DNA of 16,836 nt from Dunaliella salina (Eukaryota > Chlorophyta > Chlorophyceae > Chlamydomonadales > Dunaliellaceae): assembly GCA_002284615.2 (NCBI GenBank), contig MU069777.1:286652-303487 (forward strand). The letters are read 5' to 3'. The notes beneath the pieces were generated by a model. That model saw only the letters and a list, made by a program, of their open reading frames with translations. It was not told where the DNA came from and searched no databases. Made by a program: the position numbers and the translations under genes. This document shows, one piece after another, positions 1 to 9,700 of this stretch (positions within the stretch are counted from its first letter, which is position 1; the number at the start of each line of letters is the position of its first letter).

Positions 1-142
1 ACTGCATGCTGATCCCTAGCCCACTTGCCTGGGTGGCACCAAGAGGCTGGGAGGCATCGAACAATTCGGGGGGCTGAGAGCCATCTATGGCCCCTGGGGG
101 CATCCCCAGGAGAGAATGCGTCAAGTCTTCACTGTCATCCAT
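1..142 (-). CDS. possible first coding exon, cut by the window edge
   Basis: Reading the minus strand from an ATG at 142-140, 47 codons stay open to the window edge. The product starts MDDSEDLTHSLLGMPPG and later reads PPELFDASQPLG; it is acidic and rich in Ser, Gly and Pro. The same frame is open back to a TAG at 254-256, but the stretch before the ATG looks less protein-like, so I take the ATG as start. No splice donor is visible inside the window. I do not recognise the protein. It lies on the same strand as, and downstream of, the split gene ending at 3517. An open stretch this short could arise by chance; the support is composition only. Confidence 0.33.
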   Translation of the reverse strand, partial: MDDSEDLTHSLLGMPPGAIDGSQPPELFDASQPLGATQASGLGISMQ

Positions 143-647
143 TGTTTGAAACAACAGTGATTGTGCCTTATTATGTATTGTAGCGCCTAGTGAGAACGAT
201 TGCGATTGCGAACAAGCAGATTTGACCAAGCTGCACTTTTCCCGTTCGGGGCTCTACTGGAAACGCACTTTTCCCCGTTAGCCCCACTTTTCTTTTCAAG
301 GGGGGGGGGATCCCTTTAAAAATGGGGCTCGATTTTCATGCTCCATTTTCCGCTTTTCTCTCCGTTTTCAGGTCCACTGGAAACGCACTTTTCCATTTTT
401 GCCCCCCAAAAGTGCCCACTGGAAACGCGCCCATAAGTAAGAATAAAATACAACAGATTTTATTTCAAAATTATTCTAGGATTTATACAACGAGAAATGA
501 GGGCCATCGCCACCAAGCAGAGGTTGCCCTGGCCGTTGCTTTGGTTGCTCCAGCATATGCCAGCTGTGTACGTGCACAACATTCATATGTAAAGGGAAAA
601 AGGCCACTTCATTTCAGCTGCACTTCTCTGAGCACTGCTTCAGCAAA
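143..647. other. non-coding flank with a short dispersed motif
   Basis: No convincing gene. The motif ACTGGAAACGC occurs three times (about 257, 375 and 419), twice followed by ACTTTTCC, with a run of ten G at 301-310 between the first two. A plus-strand ORF from 322 has no protein-like composition and I reject it. Confidence 0.5.
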
Positions 648-857
648 CCCTCCGCGAGGAAGCCGCCACCCTTCCTTGAGGAACCCTCATCACAACTCCT
701 CCTCTCAGCCCCTGGTTCCAGTCCCCACCTTGCGCGTTGGGATGCTTGAGTTCATATAAATGTCTGTGCACAGTCTCATGACCCATCTTGCACTTCCTGG
801 AGAGTTGCTTTTTGCCTAGCCTTCCTCAAGGAAGGCCCCTACCCTCCGTGAGGAGGG
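648..857. repeat. MITE-like inverted repeat of about 210 bp
   Basis: The arm CCTTCCTTGAGGAA at 670-683 recurs in inverse orientation at 822-835, a perfect 14-bp match, with about 138 bp between. Outside it both arms carry a CCCTCC block (near 649 and 857 inverted), giving arms of about 36 bp with a diverged centre. The right arm itself contains two short hairpins, one around CCTTCCTCAAGGAAGG. No clear target-site duplication was found, so 'MITE' is an inference. Confidence 0.35.
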
Positions 858-898
858 GGTGCCTCCAGTAGGGTGCAGAGCCCTGGATTAATTAACCT

Positions 899-1236
899 AT
901 TGCCTGCCTCAAAGGAGAAGGAGCTTACCATGCTGACTGCTTGTGCGAAGTTATCCAAGGGCAAGTACCTGGCCTGCTTAAAAGGGCCTCCATGCTGGCA
1001 AGGCGCTCTATGGACCTGTAAGTCAGCTTTGCTCTGTGGTAGGCGTTGATACGCAAGATCCAAGATCAGCAAGATTGAAACCAACCGTTCAGCTTTGTCC
1101 AGGATGCCTGACAGCCTTTGGCACCTGCTGTCGTCAAGACCTGTTCTGGTGGCTGAACAGGAGCCTTCCTCCCTGCATGATGCGAACTGCAATAGCAGAA
1201 ATCCTAGCCATGAAGTTGTGTGAGCTAGCTTCATTG
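899..1236 (-). repeat. duplicated block, copy 1 (partner at 8266-8612)
   Basis: About 338 bp match 8266-8612 in the same orientation at roughly 75-80 percent by eye. Similarity starts near ATTGCCTGCCTC (partner ATTGTCTGTCTC) and stops just after TTCATTG on the right. The block holds the 45-bp candidate exon and part of the preceding intron. On the minus strand both copies are also open in a longer frame (KL..TT.WLGFLL.QFASC), but the two copies slip out of frame near the exon, so I do not call that longer frame a gene. Confidence 0.75.
929..973 (-). pseudogene. second copy of the 45-bp exon d, outside the gene
   Basis: Minus strand, 15 codons reading ARYLPLDNFAQAVSM, between an acceptor (CCCTTTTAAGCAG) and a donor (ATG followed by GTAAGC). 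The partner at 8299-8343 reads AGHLPLEAFAQAVGM with the same length, phase and both splice sites. This copy lies beyond the stop codon of the main gene, so it is either an orphan duplicated exon or part of a second, downstream gene copy. I found no neighbouring exons for it. It keeps its reading frame and splice sites, so it may not be dead. Confidence 0.45.
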
Positions 1237-1890
1237 TAACCTTAATGTTTATTGCTTTCCCTTGTGTGAAAATTTCCTCTTTACTGCCTTTCCTCCCGTC
1301 TCCATAACAGACTACTTAAGAAATATACTGCCCTTCATGTCTTTCTTGTCGCCTCAGCTGAACAAAACGAATGGATTTAACTAAGTGTACCAAGCCATGA
1401 CGAACGACAGCAAGCTGTCAATTAAGGGGATGTTAGGCGATGTGCGCAGTGAATAAGTGTGTCCAAAGAATTGAGAACGTCATTTGTTGACTTTGTGCCT
1501 TTCCGGCGTCTGTGCGGACCACCCGACAACTTTGAACCAGAATTGGGGCCACCGCAAAATCTGACACCTCAGCATGATGAGACGGAACAGAAGACTCTAA
1601 GTCGGCGGGAGCGCTAATCGTATGATGCAAGTTCAAAAATCCACAATATCTGTGGAAGTGGGTGCAAAACAGCAACAGAGCCACACAGAACACCTCCACA
1701 AGCCAAGACTCTATGATTACTAGAGAACGATTGATATGCCCAGTGCAAGCACAGAAGTGGATTTGGAGCATTTACATGCAGTTGGACACATTCTGGGTGG
1801 GCCAGCCGCGGGATAATCCTTTGTTTGCAGCTCTATTCCCTTTTTTTCTTGTGTCGGTTTGAGAGCCCCTTGGTGAAGCCCCTGCTGTCT
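1237..1890. other. no gene recognised
   Basis: Unremarkable non-coding sequence. ORFs here are short, overlap on both strands and lack protein-like composition or splice context. Confidence 0.5.
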
Positions 1891-1948
1891 TGCTTAGGGA
1901 ACCTTTCCTTAATGCACGCTTTTTGCCAGCGTAGACTTGCCTGCATTG
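1891..1948 (-). repeat. repeat family R, short copy
   Basis: On the minus strand this reads AAGTCTACGCTGG, then GCGTGCATTAAGGAAAGG, matching the head of the R family seen at 4411, 6058 and 7602. Only about 58 bp of the family are recognisable here. Confidence 0.6.
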
Positions 1949-1993
1949 CCAGACATGCTCTTTTTCACACCTCTTTCAAACCATGCCAACCAT

Positions 1994-2008
1994 CAAAAAA
2001 AAGAAAAG

Positions 2009-2039
<31 letters not shown>

Positions 2040-2404
2040 GAAAAGAAAAGAAAAGAAAAGAAAAGAAAAGAAAAGAAAAGAAAAGAAAAGAAAAGAAAAG
2101 AAATGAAGAGAAAAGAAAAGAAAAGAAAAGAAAAGGAAAAAAGAAAAGAAAAGGAAAAAAGAAAAGAAGAGGAAAAAAAGAAAAGAAAAGAAAAGAAAAG
2201 AAAAGAAAAGAAGAAAAGGAAAGAAAAGGAAAGAAATCAAAAGAAATGAAAAGAAAGGAAAAGAAAAGATTTACAAAGAAAAGGAAAGAAAAGAATAGAA
2301 TAGAAAAGAAAAGAAAAGAAAAGAAAAGAAAAGAAAAGAAAAGAAAAGAAAAGAAAAGAAAAGAAAAGAAAAGAAAAGAAAAGGAAGGGAAGGGGAGGGA
2401 AGGG
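1994..2404. repeat. (AAAAG)n microsatellite, about 411 bp
   Basis: Nearly pure AAAAG pentanucleotide on the plus strand with scattered substitutions (AAGG, AGG, ATG) and a more broken part around 2235-2300. It ends in a GGAAGGGAAGGGG tail. There are homopurine runs of more than 100 nt. The Lys/Glu/Arg-rich ORFs that cross it are artefacts of the repeat. Confidence 0.97.
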
Positions 2405-2464
2405 TCGCACACTATGGATCCCCTCTGCAAGCTTGGCCTAATCAAAGACAAAGTCCACAAACTG

Positions 2465-2580
2465 ACATTAGCTTGGCTGCTCATTAGCTTGCTTCCATTG
2501 GCGGGGCTCACTGTTAGTTTCATTGCTGACTTTTGGGTCTTTTTTCCATGCACGCTGCTTGTGTCCAGCATAGACTTTTC
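2465..2580 (-). repeat. repeat family R, copy
   Basis: In reverse complement: AAAAGTCTATGCTGGACAC, a GCGTGCATGG-like block, GACCC, CAGTGAGCCCC, then GCTAATG. These blocks are in the same order and spacing as in the copy at 4411-4625. It lies directly right of the (AAAAG)n tract. Confidence 0.75.
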
Positions 2581-2648
2581 CTCCTTTTGTGGGCATATTC
2601 AACAGAATGGGCATGTAGTTGTTGAGCAAGCTTGTGGCACGTTGGTGA

Positions 2649-2715
2649 AAAAGAAAAACTACATAGGCAGAGAAACTCTCCCTACATCAATTAAAGAAAA
2701 GGAGACACATTGGCT
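2649..2715 (+). repeat. repeat S, single arm
   Basis: The block CTACATAGGCAGAGAAA, CTCCCT and GGAGACACATTGGCT also occurs inverted at 7175-7250 (CTACGTAGGCAGAGAAA there) and, more diverged, directly at 7023-7095. This copy is a single arm rather than an inverted pair. Confidence 0.55.
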
Positions 2716-2764
2716 CAAAAAAGAGCCGTGTGCCCCCTCCACCACAAGGTATGAAAAAGAGAAG

Positions 2765-3001
2765 GTGATCCAATTCCAGATGTTTGAATTGCTTCAGGGT
2801 ATGCTCAGTATAAATAGTTCCACCAACACCCAGGAGAAGAGGGTGAATTGTAATGGCTTTAGTGCTAATAAGTTTACAAAGGTCTGCACGCTGCTGCTTT
2901 GCCGCGTTCAACTGATGCTCTGGCCTTGTGTCTTCACAGAACTTGATCTCTATTAGGTGCACATGGCGTTCATTTGCATGCAGTTCATGGGGTTGCCTCA
3001 T
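2765..3001 (-). pseudogene. retroelement endonuclease-like domain, fragment 1
   Basis: About 79 residues of a longer open frame on the minus strand (3118-2687) look like the C-terminal nuclease region of a retroelement polyprotein. The signature is HLIEIKFCEDTRP (an E-x-K core), followed by a helical Gln-rich stretch and LLLGVGGTIYTEHTL. A PD-(D/E)xK nuclease would have an acidic residue upstream; that part (the RPDG motif seen in fragment 2) is missing here. The flanking parts of the ORF do not look like the family. I recall the motif set from reverse-transcriptase-containing elements, but I could not search. No reverse transcriptase domain is visible nearby, so this is a truncated relic. 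Confidence 0.5.
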
Positions 3002-3516
3002 GTGGCTAGTTCTGTTGGTCCTACGTGAGGAGCTGCGCAAAGCATGATGGGAATGGGTAGGAGAAACATGGTTAGAAGAATGTTTGGCATTATAAGGAGT
3101 AATTATAATACAGTACAACCTGCTTAGTAAGTTGAGTACTTGGTTTTATACCTTGTAACCTTTCCTTTGTAACATTCTTATTCACAGAATGTAACGAAAC
3201 CAGGCTTTCCTAGATCAGATCACCAACCACCATCCAGGCTTAGGCTTCAAGTAAGACTGGGCTGGCCAGTTATTAGAAGGATCGTGCCCTTCCTTACCCA
3301 GCATTTTCTGCGTATTCTTACACAGAAGGAACTGATGGTGTACTTTTGAAAAATATACAGAAAAATTGCGCTGGTAAACTCAACTGGATAAGAAACACGA
3401 GATCTTGGCACAAATCTCTACATACACAGCTTGCACAGTACAAGAGGAAGTGAGAGACTCATAAATGCCTCCGGCTAAGGGGTTGTTTTTCAGAGTTAAT
3501 TAAATTCATTAAAGGG
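3002..3516. other. downstream flank of the split gene
   Basis: AT-rich sequence holding the likely 3' UTR of the minus-strand gene (just below 3517) and otherwise nothing recognised. Confidence 0.4.
3318..3322 (-). terminator. possible TGTAA polyadenylation signal
   Basis: The plus strand TTACA gives TGTAA on the minus strand, about 195 nt after the stop codon of the split gene. TGTAA is the usual poly(A) signal in volvocine green algae. The call depends on that lineage guess, and a pentamer is common by chance. Confidence 0.22.
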
Positions 3517-3782
3517 TCATTCAGCAGTTCCTCCGATCAGTGTCCTTATCCTGGCTGCAGCCTTTTGCACGGCTTCTTGTGCTCTCCTTGGGAGCACTCG
3601 GGATACCATTCCTATCACAGATTTTGTTGACTGTGTGATTTTGGCGTCCACACCATTGCGCCACTCTGCTGCATGTCGATCTGAGTATGGGATGGGTCCA
3701 GGCTCTGAGTGTGGTACAAGGGTGTGTGGGTGTTTTGAGCTGCTCACTTCGGGAGAAGTCGGCCTTTGCAGGTCTTGCGTGC
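3517..3782 (-). CDS. exon h: terminal exon with stop codon
   Basis: The acceptor is near-ideal on the minus strand: a CTGAT branch-like motif, then AAACCTTTACCTTGCAG. The exon starts with two bases completing a Gly codon, then 87 codons and TGA at 3519-3517. The peptide starts TQDLQRPTSPEVSSSK, is rich in Pro, Ser and His in its first third, and ends in a basic amphipathic helix (SVIGMVSRVLPRRAQEAVQ, then KAAARIRTLIGG). The C-terminal helix could bind a membrane or a partner protein, but that is speculation. The frame is also open upstream through the intron, so the exon start rests on the splice signal and on the phase match with exon g. Confidence 0.68.
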
Positions 3783-6700
3783 CTGCAAGGTAAAGGTTTA
3801 AATGATCAGGGCTGGAGATGCGCCTTTTCAAGCTGAAGTTGCTGACAGAAAGCCCAAAAAAGAGAGAACCCAATAAGGATGAGGTTGATTTTTAACACTG
3901 TCATGTATGTCTTAGCATCTCACCTTGTTGAGTGCCTTGATCCAAGGCCTGGTGGTCATGTGTTGCATGGTCTTTACCACTCAGGAAAGCCATGGCATTT
4001 TGGATGTCCTGCTTTGAAATTCACATACACAAGGAAGGAAGCCTTTATGGGGAGTCATTGCGCAAGCTTGAACTCACAAAGGCAATGCAAGAGTCTGGAA
4101 GCCCAAGGGATGGAAATGGTATGTAAGAGATGGAGCCCCAACAGTTGCACTGTAGGGTGTGCCTAAAATGGAACCTCAACCGACGCACTTTAAAGGAGCT
4201 GAGGGGAGTTAGAATATGAAGTAGATTACATTGAGCAAAAGCTACTCCCCTGATGTAGAGACTGCACAAGAAAAAATGCCCCCATTTACATGGTTGCTAA
4301 TCACATTCACCATATCTAACAAAAGCAGGTAGGTACATTGTATTCACATGCCATTCAAACTGCGCGCTGTCACAGAACAAAAGATCCACAGTAGCCCAGG
4401 CTTGCCTATAAGTGAAAGTAAAAATAAAAGTCTACACTGGACACAACCAGCGTGCGTTAAGGAAAGACCCAACAGTCAGCGCTGAAACTAACAGTGAGCC
4501 CCATCAACGAAGGCTAGCTATGAGCTCAGCTAATGTGGGTCCGGCGGATCGTCAGCCATCCGTCCAGCTGCGTGCCTTGCTGTCCTGCACGCAGCCCGCC
4601 CCGCAGCCCCCTCCCCCAAACCCCCATTGCTTATGTTGCTAAATCCACTTCAATCCACTTTTTGGAGCATGTGCCATTCTGCAAGGCAGGCTCCAATGCC
4701 TTTTCCAGGCGCTCTACCAACTCCTTTTTGGACATTGTGCCCTTCGGGAGCCCCCTCTTCCCGCCCATCAGGGAGGTTCAAACATTTCAGTGGCATGCAT
4801 GACCAGTTGAAGGGTGAGGAACCCGTGCAAGTCTGATGAGTGTAAGAGCGATGTTTGTTTACCAATTTAAATTGTTTGGCAGGATGTCGTCGGTTTAGAC
4901 AAAATTGTCTCAACTGACGAGCAACATTGGTTGGTTAACCAACAGGGCCCTAAAGACTACGACGTTCAATGCAGAGGGCCAACAAGGGAAGGCTGCGAGT
5001 CCATCGTGCGTGTCCCATGTGCTGAACTTGCTTTCACAAAGAGATGACCACCCGTTGATCCAACATCATTTTCATCACACACTTTTCGGGAAAATCTGAG
5101 TAAAAATGTTGACATTAGTACAAGCAATCATGATGAGTCCTTGGCAATCCTGAGCAGATTAGTGGTAGTAATCACAAGGAAGTCTTGTGCTTGCAGGCAT
5201 TTGCAGTTGGCTCAAAGAGCGCATTTTTAGTATTCTTGTTAGGCTCTTTACAGTGCCTCCCCAGTTAGTTAGTGCTAATGAAGATGACTCTTCACTCTAT
5301 AACAGAAGTTGCTTCCTGTGTTGCGCTTGTCTTTGGGAGAGATTTGGCCACGAACATAAATCCTCACCTGCTAATGCTTCCTGCTTTCCTTTTTTTCCCC
5401 AACTTGGTGGACAAGATTAGGCATGGGTTAACCCACCTGATCACCATGGATTTTTCTCTCTTCTTTCTTAGTGGATGCAATTCACGATGTCTAGACCCTA
5501 GCTTTCATCTTTTCCTTTACTGCTGTGAGGAGTGGGGTGTTTCCACTGCCCACAGAAATTCTTTCCCCTCTTTGCTCTCAACAAGCATCATCACAGGGGA
5601 GGAAATTCACTGTCCCATGCATTCGAAGCCCGTTAACTGCTCCCACTGCACTCTCAATGCACATATGCGAAAGCATGCTTTGAGCGCATTGAAAGTCCAG
5701 TAAAAGCACCCAAATTCCAAGGAGAGATGCACGATGATGACATACTGGTGCACCGTAGTTTGCGCCCTTGCACTCCATACTTGCGTCATGAAGCAGACCA
5801 TGGCCAGTGGAACCTTTGATAAAAACTCCATGGCCATGGCCCTCTCTTTGGGTGTCTTAGAGAGGCTCTGTTTCTGTGACCATCATTGACCCCCCAGTGA
5901 GTCCTCTTTAAAGGGAAATTTCCCTCCTCCCTCAGTCGCTGAGGCTGTCATTCATTCATCCCAGGCCATGGATGTAGAGAGTCAGCATAGGCTGAGATTG
6001 GAGAAGTTTATAAAGGGAGACGTAGCATAGGTAAAAAGTTGACAAAGGGAGCATAGGCTAAAAGTTGAAGTCTAAACTGGACAGCAACCAGCGTACATAG
6101 AGGAAAGGCCCAACAGCCCACACTGACATCAACAATGAGTCCCTCCGCTTGAGGCAGGCTATGAGCAACAAAGCTAACGTGGGTCCCTCGGGTTGTCAGC
6201 CATCCGTCCATGTGTGTGCCTTACTCTCCAGTAAGCAGCCTGTCCCATAGCCCCCCCTCCTGATCCCCCCTTTTCCCCCCTTTCCTCAAATTCCTGATTT
6301 GGTACGGTTGATGTTGTTATTTTTTTCATGTCTTGACGGCATGATCGTAGAGTTTTGAGGGCCTTGCTTTTGATTGAGCAAAATTTGCAAAAGGGATCAA
6401 CTGTGTATGGGTTGTAAACAGCCCTGGCTACTCCAATTCGATACGTTTGTAATGTGACCTTGTTGTGGAGTATGACCCTGGTGAGTTTTTGTGAGTAAGC
6501 TCTCACTGTTGCTGTTGCTGTTCTTATGTTGACTTTTTGCAGTCAAGAGAGCCTGTTCAGGCTTAGTGTCTGAGCAAAATTTTGACATCTTTGGGATTCA
6601 TGCTCCTTGGGTGGAGGGTGAGGTCTGCCTTCAAGAGGTAGTACTATAGTGCCATCAGGGCGACTGACTTGAGCATAGGCTTTGTAATGCTTCTCTTGTT

Positions 6701-9700
6701 TGCCAGTATCTCTCCCTCTGAAAACTCACCTCCAGCACATCATGCACTTCCTTGTGAGCCGTCGCCTTTGCTCCTTTCAGTAGGTAAGCGTAAGCTTCTT
6801 GCAGCCTCTCCTGCAAACAGATTAGAATGTGACAGCCATTTCAGGCATGCCAACCAGATCTTAGCGGGGACCGTCAGCGTCAGTCATACTTTATGTTTTC
6901 AGAAGGCCTCCAAGGAGGGTCAGGGTGGGAAGTCTGCTTTGATTGCCCTTTTCTTTTTATGAAGAGATGTGAGCCAGCACAGTAAACTAAACTGCGCTGC
7001 TTAAAATGGAGAAAGGAAGATTGAAAAAGAAAACACCACATCGTCACAGGAAGCTTTCTCTACATCAGTTCAGGAGAGGGAGACACGTTGACTTCTGGGA
7101 TCTGTTAGTCAACCCTGCACCACACAGGTAAGAAAGAGAGAGGGCCAGTTTGGTTCAGGTGGGCTCACCCTGCAGAGCCGATGTGTCTCCTTCTCCTTTT
7201 AAGGAAATTAATACAGGGAGGCTTTCTCTGCCTACGTAGCTTTTCTTTTCTTCATTGGCTTCTTTCTGGGCTCACCCTCGCTTCCTGGAGCCTCACATGG
7301 ACTGCCTCAATGATGTCCTGCTCTTTGCATTCCCCTTGGTTGAGCGCCTTGTCCACCTCATCCACCTGCGGGTGTCGTATCTTTCTTTCACTGAGAAGCC
7401 ATCTGCTCATTCAATGTTAAAAAATGATCACAGCAATACTGGGTTGGCATGGAAGATCAGAACACTGCTGGCAGCAGAGAAAAAGAGAACACAAAGCAAG
7501 CGCATTGCCCCTAGAATTGCCTTGGGAAAGGGGAAAGATTGGGGAGGGGAACATCACGTGCCAGAGGTCCCATTCACTACAGCCTTCTGAGAAGAAAACA
7601 AAGTGAAAGTAAAAGTAAAAGTCTACGCTGGACGCATCCAGCGCGCATCAAGGAAAGATCCGATAGCCAGCACTGTCACTGACCATGAGTCTCACCAGTA
7701 ACACATTTGAGATGGAAATTATCTCACATAAACAAAGCAGCAAAGCACGAGGGAAGTATGTTCTTACATGCACCTGATCCCCCAGGTTGAGGAGAGGGCT
7801 CTTTTATGCATGTTTGATTAAGACAGAAGAAAGATTTTGATTGGAATTTGGCGTCGTTCTGAACAATTGCAAGGCTTCGGAGCCTCTACCAAGAAAATGA
7901 TGGAAGAAATGTCTTTCCCGCGCACTCCTGCTGCAAGAGAGCTCTGCACTCCGGGCACTCCTGTCATTTTTGGGATTGGACCAAGCACATTTTGATGAGT
8001 TTACTGATTCTCTTGAGCATCTCTTTAGCTGAACATGAAGGCTACATTATGTCATGCCTAAACATTTGCCAAGCACATGATAAGTGCGACAACTGAGGGC
8101 CTGCCTCCAAAGATTACCCTTGACTCAAGCTTCAGGCTAGAGATGAATTCAAGGGACTAAAAAAGCGCTTTTCTAGAAACCGCGGCTACCTTGTGAAGCA
8201 ACGTGACCATAACTTCATATGAAGAGTTCTGTGTTGGTTACACAACTCAAATCTGTGCATTTTTTGGATTGTCTGTCTCGAAGGAGAAGGATGCTTACCA
8301 TGCCAACTGCTTGGGCAAATGCCTCCAAGGGCAAGTGCCCAGCCTGCCCTGAAAGGGCCTCCTTGCTGGGAAGCAGCTCTATGAACCTGAAGTTGGGGGT
8401 TGGTCTGTGGTAGGCATTGATGCGCAAGATTCAAGATCAACAAGATTGAAACCAACCGTTCAGCCTCATCCAGGATGCCGGCCAGCCTTTGGCACTCCTT
8501 TTCGTCAAGACCTGTGCTTCTTCTGGCTGAGCAGGTGCCCTCCTCCATGCATGATGCAAATTGCGAAAGCAGAAATCCAAGCCACACGGTTGTGTAAACC
8601 AGTTTCATTGTGGTCGTACTTTTCTAATTCGAGACTTTTCCTATGAATAATTCTTTTCCTGCATCCCAAAATTCCAACCTGACCATCATCGCTGATAAAA
8701 AAACAGACTGTGGGTGCCGTCCCCCCCCCCAACCTTCGCTACGAAAACTTTATCATTATCGATTTAAGAGGAAGCTTAGAAACGATTGACGTGGACAAGC
8801 GACCGTCGGCTCTGCTGACGAGGCTTGTATCAAATGTGCATGCTAAGAGGAGGGTTTGCATACATGTGTAGCCATGGGTAAATAGGGTGTACCGACATCT
8901 CAAATAGGCTCTTCGAGCCTAGAAGAGGCTCTGCCTATTTGGATAGGGCCTCTTTGGATGCACAGGTTTTGTGGGTAGTTTTAGGGACTTTAACACCATT
9001 TCAGGGTAGAAAGAGGGCCAAAGAGGGTGAGGCCTATAAGCCAAATAGGCTCCCCGAGCCTCGCCGAGGCTCACCCTCGCTGAGGCTCTCCTAGGTGGCT
9101 ACCCAACCCTATACATGTGTGATACTCATGAGGGGATGACCTGAGACCTGGTTTGGGTTTGCAATTCATCAATGTTAGAGAGTCGGTGTATTTTTTTTCA
9201 GGTTAGCCGCAGCACGGATCCCAGTTTCTGGCGCCAGATCCCCATGCTGGCGAGGCTACAGATGCTGTTTGCTCTGTAAAACTTTTGAGCTGAGTTTCGC
9301 CAGTCATAATGGAAAGGATTGAGTGATTGATATGGCAATTAAATATTCCAGCCTTCATCATCACAGGAAGGATCTGCACAAATGCCCAAACTTTATGGAA
9401 GAACCAGGTTCTGTCAAAATGCTGTATTAAAACATACAGGGTATACAAATCCTAATTTTGCTTTGTTCCCTGAACCACTAAAAACCAATGCGACTGTGAA
9501 TGTGAGCTGTAAGGGGCTTCAGAGTCATGTTGGAGATTGCCGCATCTTGTCCACCAGACTTAAAACCTGCAGCTCCAGAAATCCAAACAGGAATAACCTG
9601 ACCAAACAAAAAGCAAGATCACTAGCAGCCAAGCTTAGAGACCTTGCCATCCAAAGATTAACCAGTCACTGCCAGTGGCACTATCATCAACACTAGACAT

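Larger units (their letters stand above)
4009..6729 (-). other. intron f-g, about 2.7 kb
   Basis: Starts GTGAGTTTTC after exon f. Its first part (6330-6700) is a decayed retroelement endonuclease fragment. It then holds two plus-oriented R repeats (6058-6285, 4411-4625) and a short tandem near 5984-6057. I saw no supported gene or further exon in 4640-5980. Confidence 0.45.

Noticed and set aside
322..759. 145-codon plus-strand ORF
   Set aside because: No protein-like composition or splice support, and it crosses repeated motifs and one arm of the inverted repeat.
929..973. Similarity of the exon d peptide to plant GLTP/ACD11-type lipid-transfer proteins
   Set aside because: A loose resemblance over about 15 residues; neighbouring exons do not continue it.
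839..1234. 131-codon minus-strand ORF similar to one at 8186-8608
   Set aside because: The two copies agree over about 75 codons, but the second falls out of frame before the conserved exon. The shared splice sites point to a 45-bp exon in an intron duplication instead.
1937..2956. 339-codon plus-strand ORF, Lys/Glu/Arg-rich
   Set aside because: Most of it is the (AAAAG)n tract read in frame; the rest crosses R and S repeats.
4627..4836. Overlapping ORFs on both strands around 4.5-4.9 kb
   Set aside because: They overlap the C-rich tail of an R repeat and have no splice or compositional support.
5368..5424. Possible exon with a GCAG/GTGAGG donor on the minus strand
   Set aside because: Careful counting of the A run puts a TAG stop in the frame before the donor.
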